Part shown: positions 25,711 through 34,913 of the stretch, in pieces | Layout of the letters: each line of letters starts with the position of its first letter | How positions within the stretch are numbered: the stretch's first letter is position 1 | Assembly: GCF_005503145.1 (NCBI RefSeq) | Contig: NZ_SCNV01000018.1 | Coordinates: 1-64,000 of the forward strand | DNA length: 64,000 nucleotides | Source of the DNA: Burkholderia sp. 4M9327F10 | GTDB lineage: Bacteria; Pseudomonadota; Gammaproteobacteria; Burkholderiales; Burkholderiaceae | Direction of reading: 5' to 3' | Notes under the pieces: model-generated | Database searches by the model: none | The model's input: only the letters and a program-made list of their open reading frames with translations | What the model was told of the DNA's origin: nothing | Translations under genes and position numbers: made by a program

Positions 25711-27960
25711 ATGCAACATAATAGCGACAGACCAAAGCGAGCCTTGATTGCCTATTGCGCGCTCGCGGATCGTCTCAAAACGCAGGGCGTCGGCGCCTTG
25801 CAATCCCTCATTCCGTTTTTCGCAGAAGCCTGTACGCAGTTTGCTGGCGAGCTTTTTGACGCCCAGAAGTTTTCTGCCGCAGTGGCCGAACGCTACGGAA
25901 TCAAAATTCCCAGACTCGCTGCCCTCGGATTAGCCGAGCATCTTGTTCGTGAAGGAATACTCGAAGAGATTTCGAATCATGGAGCAAGCTCAGTCTACCG
26001 ATACCTAAAGCCCGCGCAGATCGCAAGCAGTGTTGCGGCTTCGTCGGTAAGTGAAGTCGAGGTCGAGAAAATTCTCGCCTCGTTTGCTGCGTATTGCCGC
26101 GTGGATGATCGCCTCGCGACCATCGATGATGCGTCGCTCCATGCGGGCTTCCTGAGCAGGTTGCTTAACATCGACTCGATGAAACTGCTCGCTCGACGTG
26201 AAGCCTCAATTGCCGCAAAAAAGAGTCCCAATACTCTTACCGTTCCATCGCGAACCCCCGCACGGGATGCGCATGAGAGTCAGGAGCTACATCTTGACTT
26301 TCTGACTTCACAATTTCTGCTGGACCTGCGTGACAAACAGCAGGCGATGTTCGAAGTTGTTTCGGATGTGGCGTTCGCGAGTATGGCAGCGGAAGCAATC
26401 ACATGTTTTCTTGAACCGTCAGTCGCCGGAGCCGCACTGGATGGTCTAACTGTTTTTCTTGATTCACCACTATTGCTCGACATGCTCAGTGTTAATGATG
26501 AATACGCCGAGTATGGGAAGGAATTGCTCGAAACCATCAAGGCCAGTGGGGCACACGCGGCGGTGCTGGAGCATTGCGTGATAGAAGCCGAAACCGCGGT
26601 CTACGCTCAACTTCAGTATTTGCGGTCCGGTGTGAATCAGTTTGGCTACAAATGGGGGGCATCGTCTAAACCCGATCTTCTGAATGCACTGGTAGGCAAC
26701 GTCGGTGAACGAGCTTATGAACGCCTCAATATCGATGTCCAGCGTGACCCTGATCTGAGTTTGTTTCGTCGATCGCCTACCACCGTAGCGGAGATCGACG
26801 CGGAAATGGATAGGCGCATGCAGGCTTGGAAAAATGCAGAGGCGAAAGAGCACGACAGAAAATCTGTCTGGTCAATGCTCACGATCCGGGATACCTCAAG
26901 TCCGTGTCCCAAAATATGCGATGCGAAATGGCTCTTGCTTTCACGCAATACCGCCTTGGTCTCAATTGCAAATAACGCTTGGGATCGCTGGCTGAAAGGC
27001 ACAACCAAGCACAGTTCGGTTCACATCGATAAATGGGCACCCGTTTCGATGTCGGACAAGCAATTTGCGGGCTATGTGTGGGCGCGTGGCGGTGGAGCGA
27101 ATGTCACAATGCCGCGAACTAGGTTGCTGGCCCACTGTTCGGCTGCTGTTCGCCCGCGCGCTGACGTGAAGGCGAGAGCATACAACTTGGTTTTGGACTT
27201 GACCGGGAAGGACGAAGCAGACGATCTTGCCGCTCTGTTGGAGGATCGCGAAGGAGCGCGTGCGCTTATGCGGGTTACCAGAGGCGACCCTGAAGACGTT
27301 ACGCCGGAACGGCTGCCATTCATTATCGAGCAGGTCAAACTAGCGGCGGGCGAATTTGCTGCCGCTCGTGTTCGCGAGGAAAGTGAGCAAAGAACAAAGG
27401 AACTCAATGCCGCTCATGAAGCGGAAAATCAGCGCATACGCGATGAAGCGGCAGCAGCCGAGGCCATGCGGATAGAGGAGGTCGCAGCAGCGGACGTGGC
27501 TCTACGCGAGCAAAGAGCGCGACACGAAGAACTCGCCGCCGTGAATCTCGAGCTACAACAGGAGTTAGATGCGCAAAAGGCAGCGGATGCAACTAGGGCA
27601 GTGGGGATACTGAAGGACGGCCTCAACGCCGGTACCAGTCGATTTAGCCAATTGCGCTGGGCGACTGCAATATTTTTCGGACTGTTGTCCGGTGCGGTTG
27701 CCTACGTCTCGACAGTCAATCCGCTTGTTTCGGTCTGCCTTGCTCCTGTCGTCGCCATCGGTGGGTTTTGGTTCGTTCCTGAGTTCTTGGAATCACCGCT
27801 TGACCGAATCGCGATGCGGAAGCTCCGCCGGGTCATTAAAGACAAGGACGAAAGCATTGTGATTCCGGATGCAATGCCGGATTTCAGGCGACGTACATGG
27901 AGTGCTATCGCCGAACTTCCCCATTCATCGGCAGCGCAACAGTCTTCCGTGGCCGGGTAA
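25711..27960 (+). CDS. Large unrecognised protein: winged-helix-like, PIN-like, coiled coil, two membrane segments
   Basis: I do not recognise a named family for this 749-residue protein. By eye: residues about 10-105 look like a winged-helix module (FDAQKFSAAVAERYG ... LVREGILEEIS). Near 247-262, TVFLDSPLLLDML resembles the first strand of PIN nucleases with an acidic residue. Further acidic residues occur at EHCVIEAE (about 287-294), and DAKWLLLSRNTALVS (about 404) could supply another metal ligand. A charged coiled coil runs from about 540 to 625. Two hydrophobic segments (about 650-690) are followed by a basic tail. The ATG at 25711 follows AGGTG by five bases. It is the first gene of the island beside the tRNA, often a place for defence cargo. 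A membrane-attached RNase is speculation from these parts. Confidence 0.75.
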   Translation: MQHNSDRPKRALIAYCALADRLKTQGVGALQSLIPFFAEACTQFAGELFDAQKFSAAVAERYGIKIPRLAALGLAEHLVREGILEEISNHGASSVYRYLKPAQIASSVAASSVSEVEVEKILASFAAYCRVDDRLATIDDASLHAGFLSRLLNIDSMKLLARREASIAAKKSPNTLTVPSRTPARDAHESQELHLDFLTSQFLLDLRDKQQAMFEVVSDVAFASMAAEAITCFLEPSVAGAALDGLTVFLDSPLLLDMLSVNDEYAEYGKELLETIKASGAHAAVLEHCVIEAETAVYAQLQYLRSGVNQFGYKWGASSKPDLLNALVGNVGERAYERLNIDVQRDPDLSLFRRSPTTVAEIDAEMDRRMQAWKNAEAKEHDRKSVWSMLTIRDTSSPCPKICDAKWLLLSRNTALVSIANNAWDRWLKGTTKHSSVHIDKWAPVSMSDKQFAGYVWARGGGANVTMPRTRLLAHCSAAVRPRADVKARAYNLVLDLTGKDEADDLAALLEDREGARALMRVTRGDPEDVTPERLPFIIEQVKLAAGEFAAARVREESEQRTKELNAAHEAENQRIRDEAAAAEAMRIEEVAAADVALREQRARHEELAAVNLELQQELDAQKAADATRAVGILKDGLNAGTSRFSQLRWATAIFFGLLSGAVAYVSTVNPLVSVCLAPVVAIGGFWFVPEFLESPLDRIAMRKLRRVIKDKDESIVIPDAMPDFRRRTWSAIAELPHSSAAQQSSVAG

Positions 27961-28156
27961 GTAGGTCGCCAATGATCTGAGATGGGACCTGCTGGATGTC
28001 GCGGAACGCGATCGTGATCCCGGTTACCGGTCGTCACTGCAATTTGATTGCCTCGTCATTCCCATGCAGCTCGCATTTGGCTGCGGGTTAACGACAGATT
28101 TTCCTTTTGTCAATCGTCTGAGAATATGTTTTTCCACCGTTCGCTAGGGGGCAAAA

Positions 28157-28384
28157 ATGGCGATTTACAAGAACGCGAATTACTTGACTCAGAACAACAG
28201 CACGGCATTCGATGCTGTTCACAACGCCGGTGCTGCGACACCATATTCGGGGATTTATCGTTGTGAAGGTTGCGGCAAGAATGATGTGTCAACACAGGGA
28301 CATCCGTTGCCTCCACAGAATCACCACCAACATAACCCGGGGCAAGGTGCTATTCGTTGGCGCCTAATCGTGGCGACCCACTGA
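28157..28384 (+). CDS. Small cysteine/histidine-rich protein (protein L-like)
   Basis: A 75-residue protein with an excellent ribosome site (AGGGGGCAAAA before the ATG). It contains GIYRCEGCGKND followed by GHPLPPQNHHQHNPGQGAIRW, a CxxC plus histidine arrangement suggesting a small metal-binding fold. I recall near-identical layouts annotated as protein L in Burkholderiaceae and Pseudomonas; the function is not known to me. Its 3' end overlaps the convergent recombinase gene by 21 bp. Confidence 0.7.
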   Translation: MAIYKNANYLTQNNSTAFDAVHNAGAATPYSGIYRCEGCGKNDVSTQGHPLPPQNHHQHNPGQGAIRWRLIVATH

Positions 28385-28975
28385 GGTGCCCTCGGCGCAT
28401 GCGCGCTTGACCGTCGCAGTCCCGACGCCGAACTTTTCCGCGGTTTCGCGGATGCTTGCGCCCCTTTCGGCGCGCCATGTCTTGATAGCGCCGTAGTCAT
28501 ACGCTCGGGCGCGCCCCTTGTATTTCCCGTCCGCTTTTGCGATCGCCACGCCCCGGCGCTGCATCTCGGCACGGTTCAGATAATCGGCTTCGCCCTGCGC
28601 GGCCATGAACGCTAGCACTGCGTCGCGCGTTGCTTTCTCGATGGCGTCTTTGGCCTTTCCATCAAAGACCATCCCGTTGAGCGTGCATTCGACCCGCACA
28701 CCCAGTTCCATCAGTCGGCGCATGGTGGCGTGCAACTCGTCGTAACGGCGGCTGATCCGGTCGAGCCAGCGCACGATGAGAATGCCGCCGTGCCGCAGAT
28801 CGTGTTCGGCTTTGCGCCACTGTTCTCGCGCTTCAGGAGCAACGTGGTAGCCGCTGACGCCCTCATCAATGAAAACGTCCTTGTCCTGCACTCCGTGGGC
28901 TTTGGCGTCGTCGTACTGGCTCACGGAGGACTGGCCGTCCGTGGTCGAAATCCGCCCGTAATAGAGTTTGCGCAT
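28364..28975 (-). CDS. Serine recombinase (resolvase/invertase family)
   Basis: A 203-residue small serine recombinase. The catalytic motif YYGRIST places the nucleophile at Ser10. The conserved VRWLDRISRRYDEL and the arginine-rich active-site segments follow, and the C-terminal helix-turn-helix (GASIRETAEKFGVGTATVKRA) binds DNA. Such proteins resolve cointegrates or invert segments at nearby sites. A cluster of nested inverted repeats immediately upstream (28978-29050) is a good candidate site. No transposase is associated. Confidence 0.88.
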   Translation of the reverse strand: MRKLYYGRISTTDGQSSVSQYDDAKAHGVQDKDVFIDEGVSGYHVAPEAREQWRKAEHDLRHGGILIVRWLDRISRRYDELHATMRRLMELGVRVECTLNGMVFDGKAKDAIEKATRDAVLAFMAAQGEADYLNRAEMQRRGVAIAKADGKYKGRARAYDYGAIKTWRAERGASIRETAEKFGVGTATVKRACAEGTSVGRHD

Positions 28976-28977
28976 TG

Positions 28978-29050
28978 TTTGAATTGGATCATTTGAATTG
29001 ATAGATCAATTTTAACATGGATCAGATAAACAGTTGATCCTGTTGATCTA
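28978..29050. repeat. Nested inverted/direct repeats upstream of recombinase (candidate res/operator)
   Basis: TAGATCAA (29002-29009) and TTGATCTA (29043-29050) form an outer inverted repeat. GGATCA (29019-29024) and TGATCC (29035-29040) form an inner one. TTTGAATTG occurs twice (28978 and 28992). Several GATC-centred half-sites in about 70 bp beside a resolvase gene resemble a res site that also represses the recombinase promoter. Confidence 0.55.
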
Positions 29051-29431
29051 TGTTCAAACGACCCGGCGCATGGCTCGTTACGGTGTACCCAAATGAGCCA
29101 TTTCACCATCGCAATCGATGATCTCGCGACGCACGGGTGTCACTGCCCTAGCGGGACGCATTAGATCGAGCGAATCCGCCCGCTGAGATGCGGAGCCACG
29201 CGCTCATTAGGTGCTTCAGAGTGACCGACTAGGCTGCGAGTACTCAAGCGCCGATGTCCGACTGTCGCCCAAATAGCCCGTGAGTGGCCGCTATCGGAAG
29301 CGACGACAGTCAGTTTGGGGGGGATCATGGCCGGCGCGTCAAGCAGTAGCCAGCCAACAAGAGACGGTCAGTGCGGGCGGTCGAATCGTCGACAATGCAA
29401 CTCGGGTAGCTAAGACGACTGCTGTCGCTGG
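29051..29431. other. Non-coding stretch between recombinase and GFA gene
   Basis: No gene is seen here. Several scattered short segments could be remnants of older insertions, but I recognise none of them. Confidence 0.4.
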
Positions 29432-29833
29432 CTAATCCATGTGCTCGATGTTCCGGGGCATTTCAACCCAGGCGTGCTTGCGTTCTTCGTACACGGAGAA
29501 GGTCGGGGCAGGAAACGTCGGGTCTGCGAATGCCCCGACGGTGATGATGATGCTGTCTTCGCGTTCCTCATTGGTGTAATACACCGTGGCACCGCATGTG
29601 GGGCAGAAATAAAATGTGCTCTTGCTTCCGCCGTCGCCAACCCGAACGAATGCGTTTGAGGTACCGGCAATGGTCACCGCCCCTGAGGGAAATCGTGCCT
29701 GTGCGGCGAACACGCTACCGGTTCTGCGTTGGCATTCGAGGCAGTGGCAAACGGAAACGCCGACCGGGGCCGCCGATGTCGTGGCTGTGAGTTGTCCACA
29801 CGCGCAACTGGCAGTTCGTTTCGCTTCGAGCAT
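29432..29833 (-). CDS. GFA / CENP-V domain protein (zinc-binding)
   Basis: A 133-residue protein of the family named after glutathione-dependent formaldehyde-activating enzyme. The zinc ligands are visible: CACGQL, CHCLECQRRTGS and CPTCGATVYY. Most members have no proven glutathione or formaldehyde activity, so the role is open. I prefer the ATG at 29833 (MLEAKRTASC) to the longer frame at 29869. It stands alone on its strand with no obvious operon partner. Confidence 0.85.
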   Translation of the reverse strand: MLEAKRTASCACGQLTATTSAAPVGVSVCHCLECQRRTGSVFAAQARFPSGAVTIAGTSNAFVRVGDGGSKSTFYFCPTCGATVYYTNEEREDSIIITVGAFADPTFPAPTFSVYEERKHAWVEMPRNIEHMD

Positions 29834-30095
29834 CCTATTTGCGCTTCCTAAACCTGGTGTTGTACACATCTGCTGTCAACGATTCGGCCTGATCCGGTAT
29901 AAAAACCTCGGTCTCAGTCGTGTGTGGGCACCTGCCGAGGTGGACGTTATCTTACCTCTTCAAAAAATCGATTTGCGTTACGAATCCCCGCTTCCCGAGG
30001 CTCCTAGAGCCCATTGTGGGGCACGTTATGCCAGTCGCATAAGACGCTCTTCGGCCAGTTTCAGCCGCTCAATAGCGGAGCTGCTTTGTTGACAA

Positions 30096-30863
30096 TCACG
30101 AAGCTGCATATGGAAGAGGCTGGTACTGGCCGCAAATCAAGTCCAGAAACCGGTCACTCGTTACCTCTATTCTGCGTCTCGCGACGGGATCCTTCGGCGC
30201 GTGAGGCAAGGCCCAGTATTTCGCTTCGTTCCATCCATGCTCGCGCGGGCGGCCCATAGTGCTCCTCTGCGTGATGAAGCCCCAGAACCAGAGGTCGTCC
30301 CATACCAGCAGGTCGTGATCGCGATAATCAAGCTGGTCATGGAGATAGTTATTGATGCCCGCGAACGTGGCTGCCGGAGGTTCTGGAAGACGACGCGTGA
30401 GCGCCTTGAACACCGTCGTAATGACCCTGTCGACCGGAAGGCGCAGGTTGTCCCCTTCGAGCACGCTGGTGTCCCGCCAGAACTTTTTCTTCAGGGGCGG
30501 GTTGAGTTCGATGTACGCCAGATTCCTAGCAAACAGGGCGGCAGTCTTGGGGCCCCACCCATCCTTGCGGCGAAGGCCATCGACCAGTTCGTACCTGCCG
30601 TGGTCCGTGACGAAACTGCTGAAAGCCCCGAAGCTGCTATGTGCGCCGGCGTCGGTGACATCGGTAAAAAACTTGCAGATCAGATCGAGATTTGGTTGCG
30701 ATTGACTCTGCAGTGCCTTGTGCATCAACAACAGCGCGCGTTCTTCGACTCGCGGGGGCGACAGCGACTCCGTGATGAAGCCGCGCTGCACCTCCGCATT
30801 GATGTTGTGATGCCGGCGTAGGAATGCAAACAGATCGGAAATCGGCTTTGGACGTTGAGGCAT
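30096..30863 (-). CDS. Unrecognised protein with possible helix-hairpin-helix glycosylase-like core
   Basis: A 255-residue protein that I cannot assign to a named family. A segment DGWGPKTAALFAR (about 101-113) reads like a helix-hairpin-helix. Thirty residues later LPVDRVITTVFKAL (about 142-155) contains an Asp in the place where HhH-GPD base-excision glycosylases keep their catalytic Asp (the VDTHV position in Nth). The C-terminal part (WDDLWFWGFITQR, NEAKYWALP) is tryptophan-rich. AGGAGAGAGCA precedes the ATG at 30863. A DNA-repair or DNA-modification-sensing role is a hypothesis from these two motifs only. Confidence 0.65.
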   Translation of the reverse strand: MPQRPKPISDLFAFLRRHHNINAEVQRGFITESLSPPRVEERALLLMHKALQSQSQPNLDLICKFFTDVTDAGAHSSFGAFSSFVTDHGRYELVDGLRRKDGWGPKTAALFARNLAYIELNPPLKKKFWRDTSVLEGDNLRLPVDRVITTVFKALTRRLPEPPAATFAGINNYLHDQLDYRDHDLLVWDDLWFWGFITQRSTMGRPREHGWNEAKYWALPHAPKDPVARRRIEVTSDRFLDLICGQYQPLPYAAS

Positions 30864-31134
30864 TGCTCTCTCCTGACGTGTCGGAATAACATCCGAGAGC
30901 CCCAACAAGCTCCGGCCATTCGGATTTTATACGGGCGGGAGCGCGTGACGATGCCTCCATTGTTTGCATGCGGTAATTGGTGATTTGGAACGACCGCTAT
31001 GAAGAAAGCCGGACGTCCTATGTGGGTCGATTTGAGGCGGTCGTCGTCAGGAAGGGATCGGTCAAGAACGGCCAATCGACTTCGGCGTATAGTTCGTCGA
31101 CAATGCGTGGAAACTGTTCAAGTGCGGGGTGAAA

Positions 31135-31374
31135 ATGCGGCGGATACTCGCGATCGGTGGCGGCGGATTTACGACTGAAAAAGAGCTGTCACCTGTGGAT
31201 GCATACATCCGGGAGTTGGTGGGAAAGTCACCGCCCGCGAATCTGTTTTATTGCGACTCCCAGCGGGGATAACTCCGTACAGACCGATAAGTTCTACGCC
31301 GTCTATGGAGCACTCGGCTTCGAAACTTCAAATCTTTCGTTCTTCAACGGATGGCCTGCGGCAGGGATTGCGCC
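31135..31374 (+). pseudogene. Frameshifted, truncated peptidase S51 (YgaJ/peptidase E-like) gene
   Basis: The ATG at 31135 begins MRRILAIGGGGFTTEKELSP and continues to GKSPP. An apparent one-base insertion near 31230-31240 then moves the homology to the next frame, PRICFIATPSGDNSVQTDKF and so on to NLSFFN. Together these match the first 70 or so residues of S51 peptidases (GGGGF...KICFIPTASGD). The rest of the enzyme, including the catalytic serine region, is absent, and a different gene follows at once. It is a decayed fragment, probably cut when the downstream gene arrived. Confidence 0.8.
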
Positions 31375-31377
31375 ATA

Positions 31378-31881
31378 ATGAAAAGCAAGATGGAAACAGT
31401 CATTGACGAAGTACCTGAGACGAACCCTCTGTATCGGGACGACGGAGACTTGATGCGTGCGCTCGGTTGCATGACCTATGAGGCGGCACATTTCGAGGCT
31501 GCGCTTGACTGGGCATGCGAGATAATCGGTCGTCTTGTGAAAAAGCAAGCGAAAACAAAAAATGAACCCCAAAAAATTGCCTTTTGCCATGCAGAGCTTA
31601 AGTCCGGTGCCGTTGCTTGCCCGAATCAGGGCCAGATAGTCGAATGGCTTTCGAGCGCGAAGGAGCTGGTTTACGATCGCAACGCAGCGATACATGGACG
31701 ACTCTATCAACCCTTCAACGAGCAGTTGAGACGAGCGAAAACCCAACACGGCGATGACATCCCGATATCATCGGCCGAGTTGTATGAGTTAGCCAACAAC
31801 CTGCAGATCGGGAGGATGTACCTCACATTTGTTGCAAATTACAGTCGCCCAGCAGAGGCAGAAACTCATGGTTTGGCCTAG
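31378..31881 (+). CDS. HEPN-like protein with RX4H motif
   Basis: A mostly helical 167-residue protein. The segment YDRNAAIHGRLYQP near residue 100 contains Arg101-X4-His106, the signature of HEPN-fold RNases in defence and toxin systems. A long helix (YEAAHFEAALDWACEIIGRL) precedes it. The start may be 31378 or 31390; neither has a strong ribosome site. It follows the broken peptidase gene and has no visible antitoxin partner. An RNase or abortive-infection role is inferred from one motif; some HEPN proteins are inactive. Confidence 0.65.
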   Translation: MKSKMETVIDEVPETNPLYRDDGDLMRALGCMTYEAAHFEAALDWACEIIGRLVKKQAKTKNEPQKIAFCHAELKSGAVACPNQGQIVEWLSSAKELVYDRNAAIHGRLYQPFNEQLRRAKTQHGDDIPISSAELYELANNLQIGRMYLTFVANYSRPAEAETHGLA

Positions 31882-32350
31882 CGCGGTAGGAGCGCAACAC
31901 GGAATAGCCCGTATGCTCATTGCGTGAGATATGCACCTGAGTTCGCCTTCCAGTTTGAGAGTTATCAAAATTTTATGGAGGCACGCAGATACGTTTTCGT
32001 GATTTTTCGTCAAAAAACAACCTGGCAATTTCGTCCTCATCGCGTTAGCTGCGCTTTCCCATTTAACAACGTTTAACCTCGCACGAACATGGCACGGGTT
32101 GCCGGGTTTCAGTAAAATTGTGCGCGTGGCTGATATGGCAGTAGCACTGCCTGATCGTCATTTTATGCGGCGTGGATAATCGGATTTGAAATGCGGGATC
32201 AAGGCTCGTCTTTTCCCGCTCAGATGGATTTAACAACGGACCCAATGCCCCGACGACTTACTCTATCGGGTGCAGTTATCTACGAAGTAAAACAGGCTGC
32301 CCCTTCTGGAACGGCGGCCGCATTGCGTTTTCCATGACACGGGGTTTCGC
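31882..32350. other. Non-coding stretch before vgrG
   Basis: No gene is seen here. GGCAGT-AGC-ACTGCC (32137-32151) is a short perfect hairpin followed by TTTTA, a weak terminator candidate for the HEPN-like gene. The vgrG promoter must lie in this stretch, but I cannot pick out its boxes. Confidence 0.4.
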
Positions 32351-34861
32351 ATGGCCTATGAAGTACTGGACAAGGCGCTGCGCGCCGGATATGCGCAGTC
32401 GGACCGGCTGAACAAACTCGATACGCCGCTTGGCGAAGACTGGCTCGTTCCGATGTACGTGAAAGGCTCGGCCCGCCTCGGCGGAAATGTCGAATTCACG
32501 GTTGACGCCGTGTCGGCACATGGTGAGAAGATCAAGCTTGGCGCGCTCATGCTGAAACCGGTCACGCTCTGGATTCAGCAGAACGACGGCAGCTATATGC
32601 CAATCCACGGCTATGTGCGGCACGCCCGCCGTCTGGGAAGCGATGGGCCGTTGAGCTATTACCAGATTCAGTTTTCGTCATGGCTGAGCTTCCTCAAACT
32701 CGGCAGTGATTGCCGCGACTGGCAGGAAGTCGACGGCAGACAGATTCTCTCCGATGTGTTCGCGAAGACCCCGCAGGCGCAGGGCCAGTTCCGCTTCGAT
32801 CTGCGCTCGCCAATCCGCTCATATTCGCAGCGGGTCCAGTGGGAGGACGACTGGAATTTTGTCCACCGCAGCATGGAGGAGGTCGGTATCTTCCCGCGCT
32901 TCGAATTCGCAAAGGACGGCAAGTCACATACGGTCGTCATCATGGACGACCTGTATTTCGTTCCGTCGCTGCCGAAGCAGGTCGTCCGGTTCAGCCGATC
33001 GGACATGGACGAGGAATTCGACGGCCTGACGCAGTGGAGCGAGCAGCAGGATACGCAAAGCGAAACGATTACGACGAACACGTTCGACTACATGCGACCC
33101 GACCTGCCGAAGGAGGTCAGTTCCCCGGCATTCAATCAGGACGAACTGCCCGCGCAGGGCGAGCAGTACATCTATACCGGCGGGTACTCGTGGTCGGACA
33201 GCGAGATGGGCGAACAGCAGGCACGCATCCGCGCGGAGGAAATGTCGAGCCGCGCGAAACGTTACTTCGGCGTCGGCAGTCTGCGGTGCGCACTGCCCGG
33301 TTACTGGTACAGGCTCGACGGCCACCCGGTTCACGACAGCGAACCGGCAAACGACCGCGAGATGGCGATCATTGCCGTCGACTGGCTTGTCCAGAACAAC
33401 GTACCGGGCATTGAAGCCCTCGCGCGGTTCCCGAAGAGCCTGCGCGCCGAAGTCGAGCAGGCGCGCGCAGCGGGTGCCGGATCGACCGTTCGTCATACAG
33501 ACGGTAGCGCGGGATTTTTTCAGGTAGAGATCGAGGCGCAGCGGCGTCGCGTGCCGTTCCGCAGTCCGCTCAGACATCACAAGCCCGAGATGCATCTGCA
33601 GACGGGCATCGTCGGCACGCCGGACAACGAAGAAATCTTTGTCGACTCCCTGAACCGCTCAAAGGTCTGGCTCTCGTGGAGCCGCAAGAGCCGCAACGAA
33701 CGCGCGTCTGCGTGGATACGCGCAGCCATGCCGGATGCGGGAAGTCAGCGTGGCGGGCATTTCGCGCTGCGCAAGGGAGACGAGGTGCTGGTCGGCTTCG
33801 TTAATGGCGATTGCGACCGCCCCGTAATCATCTCGAGGCTGCACGGGGGCGCGACGAAACCGGTCTTCCATTCGCACGGCCTGTTTTCCGGCCATCGCTC
33901 AAAGGAGTACGGCGGCGACGGCTTTAACGAATTCCTCATGGACGACGCCAGCGGGCAGAATCGCCTGAGCCTGTACTCGACGAGTTACAGCACTGGCCTC
34001 CATATGGGGTATCTGATCCAGCATACGGATAACACCCGCGGCGCGTTCATTGGCACCGGCTTTGACCTGAGATCGGGCGCTTACGGGGCAATCCGCGCTG
34101 CACAGGGCATGGTCATCTCGACGCAGCCCGTGGCAACACAGCCGATGAACGTGGCGGCGGCCACCGGACAACTGGCGTGCGCGGAGGCCGTCCTCGAAAC
34201 CGTCTCGAAGGCGAGCGAAACGAACCGGGGCGAGAGCCTGCAGGACGGACATGATGCACTCAAAAACTTCACCGACGCGACCCAGCACAGCGTAGCGGCT
34301 TCGACCGGCAAGGGTGGCCGAACGGCGGGCGGCGGCACGGGCAATGCGAACGGCTTTTCGAAGCCGGTCATGGTGCTGTCGAGTCCTGACGGCATCGCGG
34401 CGACTACGCAGCAGTCGGTACACGTCACGGCCGACGAGCATGTCAACACCGTTGCGCGCAAGAACGTCATTCTCGCGGCCGGTAAATCGCTGCTCGCGAG
34501 TGTGATGGACGGTATCAGCCTGTTCGCGCAGAACCTGGGCATCAAGCTGATTGCGTCGAAAGGGAAGATCGACATCCAGGCGCTCAGTGACGCGATGAAC
34601 CTGCTGTCTCAGCTCGATCTCAAGGTCGAGAGTGCGACGGGACGTCTGGTCCTGACGGCCAAAACGGAAGTGTGGCTTGGTGCGGGTGGTTCGTACATCA
34701 GCATCAAGGGCGCGGGAATCGAGAACGTCACGACCGGGCACATTCTGGAACGCTGCGCATCGTGGGACAAACCGGGCGGATCAAGTGCGACGGTCAGCGA
34801 TCCGTTACAGGCGACACCCGTCGCGAGCAAGGGCGGACGTGGCCTGTCGTTTTCCGGCTGA
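32351..34861 (+). CDS. vgrG: Type VI secretion tip protein VgrG
   Basis: An 836-residue spike protein. Residues about 1-380 are the gp27-like hub. Residues about 410-510 hold the gp5-type OB fold (KVWLSWSRKSRN, GDEVLVGFVNGDCDRPVIISRLH). The EFLMDDASGQNRLSLYS segment (about 535) leads to a repetitive beta-helix needle, and a DUF2345-type extension (about 640-790) ends the protein. This extension often recruits effectors. It heads a right-going cassette of effector, immunity and PAAR genes, but no sheath, baseplate or ATPase gene is nearby, so it is an orphan that must use an apparatus encoded elsewhere. Confidence 0.93.
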   Translation: MAYEVLDKALRAGYAQSDRLNKLDTPLGEDWLVPMYVKGSARLGGNVEFTVDAVSAHGEKIKLGALMLKPVTLWIQQNDGSYMPIHGYVRHARRLGSDGPLSYYQIQFSSWLSFLKLGSDCRDWQEVDGRQILSDVFAKTPQAQGQFRFDLRSPIRSYSQRVQWEDDWNFVHRSMEEVGIFPRFEFAKDGKSHTVVIMDDLYFVPSLPKQVVRFSRSDMDEEFDGLTQWSEQQDTQSETITTNTFDYMRPDLPKEVSSPAFNQDELPAQGEQYIYTGGYSWSDSEMGEQQARIRAEEMSSRAKRYFGVGSLRCALPGYWYRLDGHPVHDSEPANDREMAIIAVDWLVQNNVPGIEALARFPKSLRAEVEQARAAGAGSTVRHTDGSAGFFQVEIEAQRRRVPFRSPLRHHKPEMHLQTGIVGTPDNEEIFVDSLNRSKVWLSWSRKSRNERASAWIRAAMPDAGSQRGGHFALRKGDEVLVGFVNGDCDRPVIISRLHGGATKPVFHSHGLFSGHRSKEYGGDGFNEFLMDDASGQNRLSLYSTSYSTGLHMGYLIQHTDNTRGAFIGTGFDLRSGAYGAIRAAQGMVISTQPVATQPMNVAAATGQLACAEAVLETVSKASETNRGESLQDGHDALKNFTDATQHSVAASTGKGGRTAGGGTGNANGFSKPVMVLSSPDGIAATTQQSVHVTADEHVNTVARKNVILAAGKSLLASVMDGISLFAQNLGIKLIASKGKIDIQALSDAMNLLSQLDLKVESATGRLVLTAKTEVWLGAGGSYISIKGAGIENVTTGHILERCASWDKPGGSSATVSDPLQATPVASKGGRGLSFSG

Positions 34862-34913
34862 CCGCTCACACCTGTAGACCCTTTCTCAAGAATCACAACG
34901 GGAACTGAATCCC

